The notes: generated by a model not told the origin, from the sequence alone. Positions 47,281-60,039 are shown, numbered from the stretch's first letter. The stretch: 64,000 bases of DNA from Streptococcus parasanguinis ATCC 15912 (GCF_000164675.2 NC_015678.1:1-64000), one strand, 5' to 3'. Numbers and translations are program-made.

Positions 47281-48005
47281 TATCTTGTTTTTTCAAGGAA
47301 ATCTTTGACCCATGTGAGTTCCACCTCATTCAAAGGCCGGCTTTCTCCAGGGGCTAACTGAGGATCCAAGGTGAAGGGGCCAAAAGACAAGCGTTTTAAG
47401 GTCATTACTTTGACTCCAATGGCCAAAAACATCTTTTTCACTTGGTGGTATTTTCCTTCTGAGATTCGGACCTGGGCCTTGCTGTAGCTGGGGGTACTTT
47501 CTAGAATGGTCAAGGAGGCAGGCTTGCAGATAGGGCCGTCTGTGAATGAAATCCCATTCTGAAATTGCTCGATGTGGGCTGCATAGAGTGGACCATTGAC
47601 TTCTACCTCATAGACCTTCTCCACATGGTATTGAGGATGGAGCAGTTGAAATCCTAAGGGACCATTATCTGTGATGAGGAGCAAACCACTCGTATCGCGA
47701 TCGAGGCGACCAAGCGGATAGAGGTCTGGGTACTCTTGTTGAGGGTCCACTAGATCGATCACCGTTGGATGGTGGGCGTCTCTTTTGGCGGTCACGGCCC
47801 CGATTGGTTTATGGAGCATGTAGTAGTGGTGACGCGGTTCTTGAATAATTCGTTCCCCTATTTGAATCTGTTGGAGTCCAGGGTCGATGTTTTGGGATAG
47901 CTTTTGAGCTGGTAGGTGATCGACCAAGATTTGCCTTCGGGCCAGAAGTTGTTTGATGTCTTTGCGAGCGTACTGATGGTCTGCCATCAATTGATCTAAT
48001 CTCAT
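47280..48005 (-). CDS. rsuA: 16S rRNA pseudouridine synthase, RsuA family
   Basis: 241 residues: an N-terminal S4 domain (MRLDQLMADHQYARKDIKQLLARRQILVD) and a pseudouridine synthase domain with the catalytic aspartate in GRLDRDTSGLLLITD. It isomerises a uridine in 16S rRNA, probably U516 by homology. Convergent with the rhodanese gene; typA reads away from its start. Confidence 0.92.
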   Translation of the reverse strand: MRLDQLMADHQYARKDIKQLLARRQILVDHLPAQKLSQNIDPGLQQIQIGERIIQEPRHHYYMLHKPIGAVTAKRDAHHPTVIDLVDPQQEYPDLYPLGRLDRDTSGLLLITDNGPLGFQLLHPQYHVEKVYEVEVNGPLYAAHIEQFQNGISFTDGPICKPASLTILESTPSYSKAQVRISEGKYHQVKKMFLAIGVKVMTLKRLSFGPFTLDPQLAPGESRPLNEVELTWVKDFLEKTR

Positions 48006-48136
48006 TGGGAGCCTCTTTTTCTGAAATTCTTATCATCAGTGTATCATGAAAAGAAAAGGAAATCGAGTCGGAGAAAAGAAATGAAGATGAAAACATTTAC
48101 AACTAGCTGAACTGTGTTTTTTAGATAGGACTGTGG

Positions 48137-48142
48137 TATAAT
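48137..48142 (+). promoter_or_regulatory. typA promoter -10
   Basis: Extended -10 TGGTATAAT (hexamer 48137-48142), about 42 nt before the typA ATG. The -35 region is weak. Confidence 0.6.
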
Positions 48143-48184
48143 TGTTCAGTTAGAAATATTATTTAAAATTTTATAGAGGAAATC

Positions 48185-50032
48185 ATGACAAAATTAAGAG
48201 AAGATATTCGTAACGTTGCGATCATTGCCCACGTTGACCATGGTAAAACAACCTTGGTAGACGAATTGTTGAAACAATCGCACACCTTGGATGAACGTAA
48301 AGAATTGCAAGAACGTGCAATGGACTCAAACGATCTTGAAAAAGAACGTGGGATTACTATTCTTGCTAAAAATACAGCCGTTGCTTATAACGGAACTCGA
48401 ATCAATATCATGGACACACCAGGACACGCGGACTTTGGTGGAGAAGTGGAACGGATCATGAAAATGGTGGATGGGGTTGTATTGGTCGTAGATGCCTACG
48501 AAGGAACCATGCCTCAGACTCGTTTCGTATTGAAAAAAGCCTTGGAACAAGATCTTGTTCCGATCGTTGTAGTTAACAAAATCGATAAACCATCTGCTCG
48601 TCCAGAAGAAGTTGTAGATGAAGTTCTTGAACTGTTCATCGAATTAGGTGCGGATGATGACCAATTGGAATTCCCGGTTGTTTATGCATCAGCGATCAAC
48701 GGGACATCTTCACTTTCAGATGATCCAGCTGATCAAGAGCACACAATGGCACCGATCTTTGATACTATCATTGATCACATCCCAGCCCCAGTTGATAACT
48801 CAGATGAGCCTCTTCAATTCCAAGTATCCCTGCTTGATTACAACGACTTCGTTGGACGTATCGGTATCGGACGTGTCTTCCGTGGTACTGTAAAAGTTGG
48901 GGACCAAGTAACCCTTTCTAAATTGGATGGAACGACTAAGAACTTCCGTGTTACCAAACTCTTTGGTTTCTTTGGTTTGGAACGTCGTGAAATTCAAGAA
49001 GCTAAAGCGGGTGACTTGATCGCTATTTCTGGTATGGAAGATATCTTCGTTGGAGAAACCATCACACCGACAGACGCAGTTGAAGCTCTTCCAATCCTTC
49101 ATATCGATGAACCAACGCTTCAAATGACCTTCTTGGTCAACAACTCACCATTTGCTGGTCGCGAAGGAAAGTGGGTAACTTCTCGTAAAGTCGAAGAACG
49201 TTTGCAAGCGGAATTGCAAACAGACGTCTCTCTTCGTGTTGACCCAACTGATTCGCCTGACAAATGGACAGTTTCAGGACGTGGGGAATTGCACTTGTCT
49301 ATCTTGATCGAAACCATGCGTCGTGAAGGATACGAGTTGCAAGTATCTCGTCCAGAAGTCATCATCAAGGAAATCGATGGTGTCAAATGTGAACCATTTG
49401 AGCGCGTACAAATCGACACACCAGAAGAATACCAAGGATCTGTTATCCAAAGCCTTTCTGAACGTAAAGGTGAAATGTTGGATATGATCTCAACTGGTAA
49501 CGGTCAAACTCGTTTGGTCTTCCTTGTTCCAGCGCGTGGTTTGATTGGATACTCAACAGAGTTCTTGTCAATGACACGTGGTTACGGAATTATGAACCAC
49601 ACCTTTGATCAATACTTGCCAGTGATTCCAGGAGAAATCGGTGGACGTCACCGTGGTGCTCTTGTTTCAATCGATAACGGAAAAGCAACCACTTACTCTA
49701 TCATGTCTATCGAAGAACGTGGTACGATCTTTGTCAATCCAGGTACAGAAGTTTACGAAGGAATGATCATTGGGGAAAACTCTCGTGAGAACGACTTGAC
49801 CGTAAACATTACGAAAGCAAAACAAATGACCAACGTTCGTTCAGCTACCAAGGACCAAACAGCGGTCATCAAGACTCCTCGTATCTTGACCTTGGAAGAA
49901 TCACTCGAGTTCTTGAACGACGATGAGTACATGGAAGTAACACCTGAATCCATCCGTTTGCGTAAACAAATCTTGAACAAAGCAGAACGCGAAAAAGCAA
50001 ATAAAAAGAAAAAATCAGCAGCTGCTGAATAA
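48185..50032 (+). CDS. typA: Translational GTPase TypA/BipA
   Basis: 615 residues. EF-G-like G domain with HVDHGKTTL (Walker A), RGITI (switch I), DTPGHADF (G3) and NKID (G4), followed by domains II, III and V and the TypA-specific C-terminal domain (ending with a Lys-rich tail). It helps 50S assembly at low temperature or under stress. Codon use is strongly biased, fitting high expression. DUF3165 follows 23 nt later. Confidence 0.97.
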   Translation: MTKLREDIRNVAIIAHVDHGKTTLVDELLKQSHTLDERKELQERAMDSNDLEKERGITILAKNTAVAYNGTRINIMDTPGHADFGGEVERIMKMVDGVVLVVDAYEGTMPQTRFVLKKALEQDLVPIVVVNKIDKPSARPEEVVDEVLELFIELGADDDQLEFPVVYASAINGTSSLSDDPADQEHTMAPIFDTIIDHIPAPVDNSDEPLQFQVSLLDYNDFVGRIGIGRVFRGTVKVGDQVTLSKLDGTTKNFRVTKLFGFFGLERREIQEAKAGDLIAISGMEDIFVGETITPTDAVEALPILHIDEPTLQMTFLVNNSPFAGREGKWVTSRKVEERLQAELQTDVSLRVDPTDSPDKWTVSGRGELHLSILIETMRREGYELQVSRPEVIIKEIDGVKCEPFERVQIDTPEEYQGSVIQSLSERKGEMLDMISTGNGQTRLVFLVPARGLIGYSTEFLSMTRGYGIMNHTFDQYLPVIPGEIGGRHRGALVSIDNGKATTYSIMSIEERGTIFVNPGTEVYEGMIIGENSRENDLTVNITKAKQMTNVRSATKDQTAVIKTPRILTLEESLEFLNDDEYMEVTPESIRLRKQILNKAEREKANKKKKSAAAE

Positions 50033-50055
50033 TACTGAAAGAAAGGAGAAACAAA

Positions 50056-50310
50056 ATGGTCTATTTTATCTTAGGGATTTTGATTCTCCTTTTTTATCTT
50101 TTTATGACACCAAAAAGCATCCGTGGCACGTTAGATAGTGTAGTATTAGTTATTTTGATCGTCTCGATTATCGTTCTCACTTGCCTTGCTATTTTTCAAA
50201 TTTTTCAATTACCATCTGAATTTTTTGTCGGTGCCTTTCTCGCCTCTATTGGTTATCTAGCTTTAGTGGATATTTCAAAAATGACAACCAAACAGAAAAA
50301 TAAACGATGA
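50056..50310 (+). CDS. DUF3165 family small membrane protein
   Basis: 84 residues with three hydrophobic segments (about 3-18, 28-48, 53-72) and a basic cytosolic tail. DUF3165 is confined to streptococci and relatives; function unknown. It sits right after typA with a good ribosome site and is followed by a terminator. Confidence 0.82.
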   Translation: MVYFILGILILLFYLFMTPKSIRGTLDSVVLVILIVSIIVLTCLAIFQIFQLPSEFFVGAFLASIGYLALVDISKMTTKQKNKR

Positions 50311-50320
50311 CGTGATTTTT

Positions 50321-50341
50321 AAAGCCCTTTGGGCTTTTTAA
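50321..50341 (+). terminator. Terminator after DUF3165
   Basis: AAAGCCC/GGGCTTT with a TTT loop and T's after. Separates typA from the cell-wall and division operon. Confidence 0.8.
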
Positions 50342-50393
50342 TTTTGCTAAAAAAAGGTAAAATAGAGAGTGATAAAAATGGAGCGAAGAAATC

Positions 50394-51743
50394 ATGAAAT
50401 TTGTGAAACAATTTGAAAATAAAAAGGTTCTTGTATTAGGTTTGGCCAAGTCAGGCGAGTCAGCTGCCCGTTTGTTGGAGCGCTTAGGAGCGATTGTGAC
50501 CGTCAATGATGGCAAACCTTTTGAAGAAAATCCAGCAGCACAAAGTTTACTGGAAGAAGGGATTAAAGTTGTGACAGGAGGCCACCCTCTGGAGTTGTTG
50601 GATGAAGACTTTGCGGTTATGGTCAAAAATCCAGGAATCCCTTATACGAATCCGATGGTCGAAAAAGCGCTTGAAAAAGGCATTCCAGTCCTCACTGAAG
50701 TGGAATTGGCTTATCTGATTTCGGATGCGCCAATTATTGGGATTACAGGATCAAACGGAAAAACGACGACGACAACCATGATCGGGGAAGTCTTGACGGC
50801 TGCTGGTCAAGGTGGTCTATTGTCTGGGAATATTGGTTTTCCAGCCAGTCAAGTCGCACAAACAGCGACAGAAAAGGAAGTTCTGGTCATGGAATTATCT
50901 TCTTTCCAATTGATGGGAATTGAAGCCTTCCATCCAGAGATTGCAGTGATTACCAACCTCATGCCAACCCATATCGATTATCATGGTTCTTTTGAAAATT
51001 ATGTAGCTGCTAAATGGAATCTTCAAAAGAATATGACAGAAAAAGATGTCATTGTATTGAACTTCAATCAAGACTTGGCTAAGGAACTCGCTACAAAAAC
51101 CAAGGCAAGGGTCCTTCCATTTTCTACAATCGAAAAGGTGGACGGTGCTTATTTGGAAGATGGACTTCTCAAGTTTAAGGGAGAAGTTGTTATGCGAGCA
51201 GATGAACTGGGGGTTCCAGGTAGCCACAATGTAGAAAATGCCTTGGCAACGATAGCTGTTGCAAAAGTCCGGAGTGTAGAGAATGAGGTCATTAAAGAAA
51301 CCTTGTCAGCCTTTGGGGGTGTGAAACACCGTCTTCAATATGTGGATGAAATTCAAGGTGTCAAATTCTATAATGATAGTAAATCGACCAATATTTTAGC
51401 AACACAAAAAGCTCTTTCTGGTTTTGATAACAACAAGGTGATCTTGATTGCAGGGGGGCTCGATCGTGGCAATGAATTTGATGAATTGGTGCCTCACATT
51501 ACTGGCCTAAAGGAAATGGTGATTCTAGGGGAATCGGCCCCTCGAGTGAAACGCGCAGCCGATAAAGCAGGCGTCCCTTATGTCGATGCGGCAGATGTAG
51601 CAGATGCTACAAAGAAAGCCTTTGACTTGGCTAGCCCTGGAGATGTTGTGCTACTAAGTCCTGCTAATGCCAGCTGGGATATGTATCCGAATTTTGAAGT
51701 GCGTGGGGATGAATTCCTTGCTACAGTAAAAGGGTTGAAATAA
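50394..51743 (+). CDS. murD: UDP-MurNAc-L-Ala:D-Glu ligase
   Basis: Adds D-glutamate to UDP-MurNAc-alanine in the cytosol. 449 residues. ATP loop GSNGKTTTT (about 119-127), the LSSFQL strand, the Mur motif [13 protein letters not shown], and the C-terminal domain with NDSKSTN. A possible -10 TAAAAT lies about 40 nt upstream. The gene is 1 nt before murG. Confidence 0.97.
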   Translation: MKFVKQFENKKVLVLGLAKSGESAARLLERLGAIVTVNDGKPFEENPAAQSLLEEGIKVVTGGHPLELLDEDFAVMVKNPGIPYTNPMVEKALEKGIPVLTEVELAYLISDAPIIGITGSNGKTTTTTMIGEVLTAAGQGGLLSGNIGFPASQVAQTATEKEVLVMELSSFQLMGIEAFHPEIAVITNLMPTHIDYHGSFENYVAAKWNLQKNMTEKDVIVLNFNQDLAKELATKTKARVLPFSTIEKVDGAYLEDGLLKFKGEVVMRADELGVPGSHNVENALATIAVAKVRSVENEVIKETLSAFGGVKHRLQYVDEIQGVKFYNDSKSTNILATQKALSGFDNNKVILIAGGLDRGNEFDELVPHITGLKEMVILGESAPRVKRAADKAGVPYVDAADVADATKKAFDLASPGDVVLLSPANASWDMYPNFEVRGDEFLATVKGLK

Positions 51744-51744
51744 G

Positions 51745-52827
51745 ATGAAAAAAATAATGTTTACTGGTGGGGGAACCGTGGGACATGTGACCCTTAATCT
51801 CCTCTTGATTCCAAAATTTATCGAAGATGGATGGGAAGTCCATTATATTGGGGACAAAAAAGGAATCGAATACCAAGAGATCAAAAAGTCTGGATTAGAG
51901 GTACGATTCCATTCGATTGCAACAGGGAAATTGCGTCGCTATTTCTCTTTCCAAAATATGATGGATGTTTTCAAGGTAGCTTGGGGAACGCTTCAATCCA
52001 TAGCAATCCTACTTCGTGTGCGTCCACAAATTCTCTTCTCAAAAGGTGGATTTGTATCGGTGCCACCGGTGATCGCAGCCCGTCTCACTCGTGTACCTGT
52101 CTATATCCATGAGTCTGATCTGTCTATGGGATTGGCCAATAAAATTGCTTATAAATTTGCTACCAAGATGTACACGACCTTCGAGCAAGCTCATGGTTTG
52201 ACAAAGAGTGCACATATCGGTGCGGTGACCAAGGTCACAGATCCTGTTTCTCCAACTTCAGAAGTTTTAGAAGAAAAAACAAAAGGATTTCGAAAAGAGT
52301 TGCCGACCCTTTTATTTGTCGGAGGATCAGCAGGTGCGCGTGTCTTTAATGAATTTGTGACAGAGCATCAAGCAGAGCTCTTGCAACAATACAATATCAT
52401 CAATTTGACAGGCGATTCAACATTGAATCAGGCTGAGGGTGGCTTGTATCGAGTAGATTATGTAACCGATCAGTATTTGCCCATGCTCCAGAAGGCCGAT
52501 TTAGTGGTGACTAGAGGTGGGGCCAATACCTTGTTTGAACTCTTGGCCATGAATAAACTCCACCTGATTGTACCGCTAGGAAAAGAAGCTAGCCGTGGCG
52601 ATCAGATTGAAAATGCCCAGTATTTTGTGGATAAAGGTTATGCAGAGCAATTGCAGGAAGATCAATTGACGCTCGAAACCTTTAATGAAACCATTCAAGA
52701 AATGTTGAAGCAAAGCCAAGTCTACCACCAAGCAATGGAAAAATCGACGGAACTCCTTTCACTAGCCGATTTTTATGGCCTGCTTCAAAAAGATATCAGT
52801 AAGGGAAAAGATGACGGACGACAATAA
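51745..52827 (+). CDS. murG: UDP-GlcNAc:lipid I transferase
   Basis: Makes lipid II at the inner membrane face. 360 residues. N-terminal glycine-rich [23 protein letters not shown], the donor loop [12 protein letters not shown], and [15 protein letters not shown]. Order murD-murG-divIB is the streptococcal one. Its end overlaps divIB by 17 nt. Confidence 0.97.
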   Translation: MKKIMFTGGGTVGHVTLNLLLIPKFIEDGWEVHYIGDKKGIEYQEIKKSGLEVRFHSIATGKLRRYFSFQNMMDVFKVAWGTLQSIAILLRVRPQILFSKGGFVSVPPVIAARLTRVPVYIHESDLSMGLANKIAYKFATKMYTTFEQAHGLTKSAHIGAVTKVTDPVSPTSEVLEEKTKGFRKELPTLLFVGGSAGARVFNEFVTEHQAELLQQYNIINLTGDSTLNQAEGGLYRVDYVTDQYLPMLQKADLVVTRGGANTLFELLAMNKLHLIVPLGKEASRGDQIENAQYFVDKGYAEQLQEDQLTLETFNETIQEMLKQSQVYHQAMEKSTELLSLADFYGLLQKDISKGKDDGRQ

Positions 52828-54022
52828 AAAAACACCAACGGATGACAAAATTACAGAATTGTCAGCCTGGCAAAAAAGAAATAAAGAATATTTAGAAAAA
52901 AAAGCCTTAGAAAAAACGGAAGAGTCTAAAGCTGTGGAAACTGAAAGAGAAGAAGCAAAAGAAAACGAAGATCTTTCAGAAAAAGAAATAGCTTCTGTCT
53001 CAGAGGAAGAAACTGACGAAATAAAAGAGTCTGAAGAGGAAAATAAATCTGAAGTCGAAGAGGATCCAGAAACGGATGGGGAAAGTTCAGATGGAGAAAA
53101 GTACGATCCAGCTATAGAGGAGCTAGATCATTTAGAGAAGCAAGTGAAAAAGCCTTCATTTTTTGAACGCTTGAAGACGAAAAAATCGAAGAAGGAACCG
53201 GCAGTGGCAAAACATCATATCTATCGTGCCCTTCCTGTTTTAGGGATTAGCTCGTTGGTTGCACTTCTTTCTCTTTATTTCTTAAGTCCTTTATCTACAC
53301 AAAAAGTGATTGAATTTTCTGGAAACAAAGTGGTTGACCAGCAACAATTGTATAAAAAAAGCCAGATCAAAGAAGAAGATTATACTCTGACGACCTTTAT
53401 TCATAAGTCGATTTATGAACAGAATATGAAAGCAGCTAGCCCGTGGATCAAAGAAATACATATGAATTATCACTTTCCAGTGACCTTTAAGGTCAATGTG
53501 ACAGAACATAAAGTGGTTGCTTATTATGTTACGGGAGAAGATCACTACCCAGTATTAGAAAACGGTGAGGTCGTTGAAATAGTCACTCCAACGTCTGAAT
53601 TACCGTCTTCTTATATTAGTTTGAAGTTTTCAGATCGGGAATTGATTAGACAATTTGTAAAAGAAATGTCGTCCATTTCCTCTTCAATCACCAATGGTAT
53701 TGTTTCTGTTGATTTGACACCTAGTAAGGTAACGAAGGATCTGGTGACTATTACCATGAAAAATGAAAATAAAATCTTGGTTCCCATTTCGCAAATTAAC
53801 CGAAAACTTTCTTACTACAAGGCTATCAGTAAACAATTGGATGATGCTTCAACTATTGATATGGAAGCAGGAATTTTCAGCTATAGCGAACAATCAATCG
53901 CGGATGCGAAAGAGAAGGCCGAAAAGGAGAAAGTTGAAGCTTCCGAAAACCAAGGAGAACATTCTGAGGAATCAACGCAAGAGTCAAATACAGAGGAACG
54001 GAATCCTTCAGGAAATGACTAA
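52811..54022 (+). CDS. divIB: Cell division protein DivIB (FtsQ)
   Basis: 403 residues. A long, very acidic, Lys/Glu-rich cytosolic region (1-135), one membrane helix (about 140-160), a POTRA domain ([19 protein letters not shown], about 162-235), the FtsQ-type domain, and a charged Ser/Glu tail. It works with DivIC/FtsL at the septum. Start MTDDNKKTP is chosen because AAGGGAAAAG precedes it; the upstream ATG at 52775 is inside murG and lacks a site. Confidence 0.93.
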   Translation: MTDDNKKTPTDDKITELSAWQKRNKEYLEKKALEKTEESKAVETEREEAKENEDLSEKEIASVSEEETDEIKESEEENKSEVEEDPETDGESSDGEKYDPAIEELDHLEKQVKKPSFFERLKTKKSKKEPAVAKHHIYRALPVLGISSLVALLSLYFLSPLSTQKVIEFSGNKVVDQQQLYKKSQIKEEDYTLTTFIHKSIYEQNMKAASPWIKEIHMNYHFPVTFKVNVTEHKVVAYYVTGEDHYPVLENGEVVEIVTPTSELPSSYISLKFSDRELIRQFVKEMSSISSSITNGIVSVDLTPSKVTKDLVTITMKNENKILVPISQINRKLSYYKAISKQLDDASTIDMEAGIFSYSEQSIADAKEKAEKEKVEASENQGEHSEESTQESNTEERNPSGND

Positions 54023-54078
54023 AGCCCATAAATTATCTCAAATAATTAAAGAAAAAATGTCCATTATATGCTTCTTTG

Positions 54079-54087
54079 TGATATAAT
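54079..54087 (+). promoter_or_regulatory. ftsA promoter -10
   Basis: TGATATAAT, an extended -10, in the 140-nt gap between divIB and ftsA. About 77 nt of leader precede the ftsA ATG. Confidence 0.6.
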
Positions 54088-54164
54088 GAAGTTTGGATAG
54101 TTCTAACCAAAAGGGCTATAAATAGATGTAAAGTGAAAACAAATAAAGAGAGAGGACTGGTGTA

Positions 54165-55553
54165 ATGGCTAGAGACGGCTTTTTTACAGGTTTAGATATC
54201 GGTACTAGTTCAATAAAAGTATTGGTGGCAGAACATGTCAACGGAGAAATGAATGTAATTGGAGTCAGCAATGCAAAAAGTGCTGGCGTCAAAGATGGAA
54301 TTATAGTAGATATCGAAGCTGCTTCAACTGCAATTAAAAATGCAATCAGCCAAGCTGAAGAAAAAGCAGGGATTTCAATCAATCTAGTCAATGTTGGGTT
54401 GCCTGCAAACTTACTACAAATCGAAGCAACTCAAGGAATGATTCCAGTCACAAGTGATTCGAAAGAAATCACAGATGCAGATGTTGAAAATGTTGTCAAA
54501 TCTGCACTCACAAAAAGTATGACACCGGATCGTGAAGTAATCACCTTCATTCCTGAAGAATTCACAGTAGATGGTTTCCAAGGGATTCGCGATCCACGTG
54601 GAATGATGGGAATCCGACTTGAAATGCGTGGACTTCTTTATACAGGGCCACGTACCATTTTGCACAATTTGCGTAAAACAGTTGAACGTGCAGGCTTACA
54701 AGTTGAAAACATCATTATTTCACCACTTGCTATGATCAAAACAGTCTTGAACGAAGGTGAACGTGAATTCGGAGCAACAGTGATTGATCTGGGTGGTGGC
54801 CAAACAACAGTAGCATCTGTTCGTAGCCAAGAACTTCAATTTACAAACATTTATCAAGAAGGTGGCGATTACGTTACCAAAGATATTTCTAAGGTATTGA
54901 AGACTTCTCAAAAATTGGCAGAAGGCTTGAAGTTCAACTACGGTGAAGCCTATGTTCCATCTGCTGGGAACGAAGTATTCCATGTAGAAGTCATTGGTGA
55001 AGTAGAGCCAGTTGAAGTTACAGAGAAGTACTTAGCTGAAATCATTTCGGCACGTATCAAACACATTTTTGAGCAAATCAAACAAGACCTCGAGAGAAGA
55101 CATTTATTGGATCTTCCTGGAGGTATTGTGATTATCGGTGGAGGTGCGATCCTTCCTGGTGTTGAAGAATTGGCTCAAGAAGTCTTTGGTGTAAATGTAA
55201 AATTATTTGTTCCAAATCAAATTGGAATTCGCAATCCAGCCTTTGCCCACGTGATTAGTTTGTCTGAATATGCAGGCAATTTGACAGATGTGGACATTCT
55301 TGCTCAGGCTGCTGTGCATGGAGACCAACGTCTTCGCCAGCAACCAATTCAATTTGATCGACCAGCTCAACCTCAAGCACAACCGCAACCTGCTATTCCA
55401 GCACAACCGGTAGTGCCAGCTTACAATGCTGAAAAGATCGAATCTCCAGTAGCTGCACCAGAAATTCCTGCAGCGAATAGTGATAGCAATCAAGAACAAA
55501 AAGCTACATTCACAGACCGAATGAAAAATTTAATCGGTAGTATGTTTGATTAA
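54165..55553 (+). CDS. ftsA: Cell division actin-like protein FtsA
   Basis: Membrane tether for FtsZ. 462 residues. The actin-type ATPase has phosphate-1 TGLDIGTSSIKVLV, phosphate-2 IDLGGGQTTVA and GGGAILPGV. A Gln/Pro/Ala-rich linker (about 385-435) leads to a C-terminal amphipathic helix (TDRMKNLIGSMFD) that binds membrane. It lies 15 nt before ftsZ. Confidence 0.97.
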   Translation: MARDGFFTGLDIGTSSIKVLVAEHVNGEMNVIGVSNAKSAGVKDGIIVDIEAASTAIKNAISQAEEKAGISINLVNVGLPANLLQIEATQGMIPVTSDSKEITDADVENVVKSALTKSMTPDREVITFIPEEFTVDGFQGIRDPRGMMGIRLEMRGLLYTGPRTILHNLRKTVERAGLQVENIIISPLAMIKTVLNEGEREFGATVIDLGGGQTTVASVRSQELQFTNIYQEGGDYVTKDISKVLKTSQKLAEGLKFNYGEAYVPSAGNEVFHVEVIGEVEPVEVTEKYLAEIISARIKHIFEQIKQDLERRHLLDLPGGIVIIGGGAILPGVEELAQEVFGVNVKLFVPNQIGIRNPAFAHVISLSEYAGNLTDVDILAQAAVHGDQRLRQQPIQFDRPAQPQAQPQPAIPAQPVVPAYNAEKIESPVAAPEIPAANSDSNQEQKATFTDRMKNLIGSMFD

Positions 55554-55562
55554 GGAGTGTAA

Positions 55563-56834
<1,272 letters not shown>

Positions 56835-56836
56835 TC

Positions 56837-57505
56837 ATGAATCTGATAGAGAATGCTGATCTTGTTCGGCAACAAGTAGAAACTGTAAGAAACAAAGCTA
56901 ACCGTCAAGATCAAGTAAATGTGATAGCTGTCACCAAGTATGTGGATGTTGCCACAACAGAAGCACTGGTGAAAACAGGGATTCAGCATATCGGTGAAAA
57001 TCGTGTCGATAAATTCCTAGAAAAGTATCAAGCTCTAAAAGAGTATGAGCTTACTTGGCACTTGATTGGGAGTCTCCAACGGAGGAAAGTAAAAGATGTA
57101 ATCAATTTCGTCGATTACTTTCATGCCTTGGATTCGGTGAAGCTGGCTCAAGAAATTCAAAAACGAGCAGAACACCCGATCAAGTGTTTCCTCCAAGTGA
57201 ACATTTCTGGTGAAGAAAGTAAGCATGGATTTGCACCCGATGAACTTGATGATGTTTTAGCGGAAATTGCACAGCTGGACAAAATTGAAATTGTTGGTTT
57301 AATGACGATGGCTCCTTTTGAGGCTAGTCAAGAAGAGTTGCAGGATATTTTTTCAAAAACTCACCAACTTCAGAAACAACTAGAAAAGAAACAATTAAAA
57401 AATATGCCTTTTTCAGAACTAAGTATGGGTATGAGTCGTGACTTTGAAGTAGCCATTGCGAACGGAGCGACTTATGTAAGAATTGGGACATCATTTTTTA
57501 AATAG
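56837..57505 (+). CDS. yggS: YggS family PLP-binding protein (PLPBP)
   Basis: 222 residues, a lone alanine-racemase-like barrel. The PLP lysine is in VIAVTKYVD (about K34), with IGENRVDKF, HLIGSLQ and SMGMSRDFEVAIANG all present. It keeps pyridoxal phosphate and amino-acid pools balanced. Its position 2 nt after ftsZ is conserved in Gram-positive bacteria. Confidence 0.95.
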   Translation: MNLIENADLVRQQVETVRNKANRQDQVNVIAVTKYVDVATTEALVKTGIQHIGENRVDKFLEKYQALKEYELTWHLIGSLQRRKVKDVINFVDYFHALDSVKLAQEIQKRAEHPIKCFLQVNISGEESKHGFAPDELDDVLAEIAQLDKIEIVGLMTMAPFEASQEELQDIFSKTHQLQKQLEKKQLKNMPFSELSMGMSRDFEVAIANGATYVRIGTSFFK

Positions 57506-57514
57506 GAAAGAACT

Positions 57515-58144
57515 ATGTCATTAAAAGATAAATTTAACAACTTTATTGACTACTTCACAGAAGACGGTGAAGAAGTAGAAGTTCGCGAGGCAAAAGCAGC
57601 TGGGGCGGAAACGCAACCAGTTCCACAGCCACAGCCGACTCCTCAAGTGACTTCTCCACGTCCACAGATTAGTCAAAAAGAACCAGTAAAACCAAAACCG
57701 ACTCCTGTCGCACCTGTTACGACTCCAGTGTCTACAGTGGCAATGAAGGAACCTGTTTCAACAACGAAAAATACATCTGAAAATATTACTCGCTTGCATG
57801 AACGTCAACGTGAATTGGCTGCTAATCGTGCGAATACAGATGAAAAGATTACCATTGATGTACGCTATCCCCGCAAATACGAGGAAGCGACTGAAATTGT
57901 CGATCTATTACTATCTAATGAGAGTATCTTGATTGACTTCCAATATATGACAGAGGTACAAGCACGTCGTTGTTTGGATTATTTGGATGGGGCTCGTTAT
58001 GTTTTAGCGGGAAATCTTCGTCGTGTTGCAAGTACGATGTACTTGTTGACTCCAATTAATGTAGTTGTTAACATTGAAGATATCCGCCTTCCAAATGATG
58101 TGGAAGTGACAGAATTTGACTATGATATGAAACGTAATCGTTAA
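57515..58144 (+). CDS. sepF: Cell division protein SepF
   Basis: 209 residues. N-terminal amphipathic membrane anchor ([13 protein letters not shown]), a Pro/Gln-rich linker (about 30-100), and the C-terminal SepF domain (about 105-195, with [26 protein letters not shown]). It binds the FtsZ tail and curves filaments at the septum. Confidence 0.96.
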   Translation: MSLKDKFNNFIDYFTEDGEEVEVREAKAAGAETQPVPQPQPTPQVTSPRPQISQKEPVKPKPTPVAPVTTPVSTVAMKEPVSTTKNTSENITRLHERQRELAANRANTDEKITIDVRYPRKYEEATEIVDLLLSNESILIDFQYMTEVQARRCLDYLDGARYVLAGNLRRVASTMYLLTPINVVVNIEDIRLPNDVEVTEFDYDMKRNR

Positions 58145-58145
58145 G

Positions 58146-58409
58146 ATGATTATCTTTCAATACCTATCAAATATCATTCAAATCTATTCCATCATTCTTG
58201 TGATCTATGCCTTACTATTTTGGTTCCCTGGGGCACCTCAGAGTACTCTTGGACAAATGGTTCACCGCCTAGTTGAACCATTTTTGAGCCTTTTTAGAAA
58301 GTTACCCTTGCAGTTTGGAGGCTTGGATTTTACAGTTCTTGTAGCGCTTCTGGTTTTGAATGTATTAAACCAGTTGTTGGGGCAACTATTTCTACAATTG
58401 ATTGGTTAG
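58146..58409 (+). CDS. yggT: YggT family membrane protein
   Basis: 87 residues with two membrane helices and the YggT core (RLVEPFLSLFRKLPLQFGGLDFTVLVALLVLN). Function is uncertain; its presence in the division cluster suggests a link to septum formation. Starts one base after sepF. Confidence 0.93.
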   Translation: MIIFQYLSNIIQIYSIILVIYALLFWFPGAPQSTLGQMVHRLVEPFLSLFRKLPLQFGGLDFTVLVALLVLNVLNQLLGQLFLQLIG

Positions 58410-58415
58410 TATACG

Positions 58416-59207
58416 ATGGGACAGAAAGAGATTTACCAACATTTCAATCGTGAAGATCACGAATTTATTGATCGTTGTATTGAATTGTCTGAAAGAGTAA
58501 TTGAACGCTATTCTGTTGAGGTGACGGGTTTTTTAAACCCTCATCAGGTCGCTATTTTACGAAATGTTGCGGCAAGCTATCAGTTACAGGTCTTTGCTTC
58601 CAGTGATGAGCAAAAAATGGAGTATGCCAAGGTCATTGTGGCTCCGGATTATTATCAATTGGATCCAAATGACTTTGATCTGGCCTTATTGGAAATGGTC
58701 TATGCTTCAAAATTTCATCACTTGAGTCATTCTCAGGTACTGGGGACCATTGTTCACCAATTAGGAGTGGAGCGCAAGTCCTTTGGAGATATTCTGACGA
58801 GTGAAGGAAAGATCCAAGTATTTGTTGAACAGCGTTTTGTTCACTATTTTATGGATCACATCCAGAAAATTTCTCGGGTACCTGTTAGGCTTAGGGAAGT
58901 TCCTCTATCAGAACAAATGATCGTAGAGGAAGAAAGCCAGCAACGAGATATTCTCGTGTCGAGTTTTCGGCTAGACAAGGTGATTGCTGGGACCTTCAAG
59001 CTTTCGCGTTCACAGGCTAGTCAGTTGATTAGTTCTGGTTTGGTGAAAGTTAACTATGCGACAACTTCCAATGTTAGCTATGCTGTAGGTCTGAATGATT
59101 TAGTCAGTGTCCGACGCTTTGGGCGTCTTAAAATTGTTTCTGAAAATGGTATTTCAAAGAGTGGAAAATACAAATTAACTGTTGAAGTACTCTTAAGTAA
59201 AAAATGA
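58416..59207 (+). CDS. ylmH: YlmH family RNA-binding (S4) protein
   Basis: 263 residues. N-terminal YlmH domain, and C-terminal S4 domain (about 185-260, with SFRLDKVIAGTFKLSRSQASQLISSGLVKVN). B. subtilis YlmH binds stalled 50S peptidyl-tRNA in a ribosome rescue route and is linked to division. 6 nt after yggT. Confidence 0.93.
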   Translation: MGQKEIYQHFNREDHEFIDRCIELSERVIERYSVEVTGFLNPHQVAILRNVAASYQLQVFASSDEQKMEYAKVIVAPDYYQLDPNDFDLALLEMVYASKFHHLSHSQVLGTIVHQLGVERKSFGDILTSEGKIQVFVEQRFVHYFMDHIQKISRVPVRLREVPLSEQMIVEEESQQRDILVSSFRLDKVIAGTFKLSRSQASQLISSGLVKVNYATTSNVSYAVGLNDLVSVRRFGRLKIVSENGISKSGKYKLTVEVLLSKK

Positions 59208-59216
59208 GGAGGAGTT

Positions 59217-60035
59217 ATGGCTCTTACTGCTTTAGAAATTAAAGATAAAACTTTTGGCGTTAAATTTAGAGGGTATGATGCGAACGAAGTAGAAGAATTC
59301 CTTGATATCGTTGTGCGTGATTATGAGGATCTTGTTCGTTTGAATCATGATCAAGAAACAAAAATTCATGCCCTTGAAGAACGGTTGAACTATTTTGATG
59401 AAATGAAAGATTCATTGAGTCAGTCAGTTTTGATTGCGCAAGATACTGCTGAACGTGTGAAGCAAGCTGCTAATGAGCGTTCAGAAAATATTGTTCGTCA
59501 AGCAGAGCAAGATGCACAACATTTAGTTGATGAGGCTAAACAAAAAGCAAATGAAATTCTTCGTCACGCAACGGATAATGCCAAGAAAGTTGCAGTTGAA
59601 ACGGAAGAATTGAAAAACAAGACACGTGTCTTCCATCAACGTTTGAAATCAACAATCGAAAGCCAATTGAGCATTATCGATACGCCTGAATGGGATGAAA
59701 TTCTTCGTCCAACTGCTATGTATATTCAGACAAGTGATGAAGCTTTCCGTGAAATTGTTGAAAAAGCTTTGGGTGAATCAGTGCACCATCATCCAGAAAA
59801 TGAGAATATCGATTTGACTCGTCAATTCTCTCCAGCTGAAATCGAAGAATTGCAAAAACGCATCGAAGCAGCTAATTTAGAATTGGGTGCAACACAAGCG
59901 TTTGAAGGTTTGAATGAAAAAGTTCAATCCGCTTTAGAAGAAGCAGAGCACGCTCGTCATGAAAATGAGACGGTTGTTGAGGAACCGGTTCAACCAGAAG
60001 ACGAAACGAATCGTGAATCTGTCAATATTTTATAA
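59217..60035 (+). CDS. divIVA: Cell division/polarity protein DivIVA
   Basis: 272 residues. N-terminal lipid-binding domain (MALTALEIKDKTFGVKFRGYDANEVEEFLDIVV), then long coiled coils (about 35-135 and 195-245) and an acidic tail. It marks curved membrane at septa and poles and is a typical StkP phosphorylation target in streptococci. AGGAGG precedes the ATG. A possible -10 for the ileS leader overlaps its stop. Confidence 0.96.
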   Translation: MALTALEIKDKTFGVKFRGYDANEVEEFLDIVVRDYEDLVRLNHDQETKIHALEERLNYFDEMKDSLSQSVLIAQDTAERVKQAANERSENIVRQAEQDAQHLVDEAKQKANEILRHATDNAKKVAVETEELKNKTRVFHQRLKSTIESQLSIIDTPEWDEILRPTAMYIQTSDEAFREIVEKALGESVHHHPENENIDLTRQFSPAEIEELQKRIEAANLELGATQAFEGLNEKVQSALEEAEHARHENETVVEEPVQPEDETNRESVNIL

Positions 60036-60039
60036 TTTT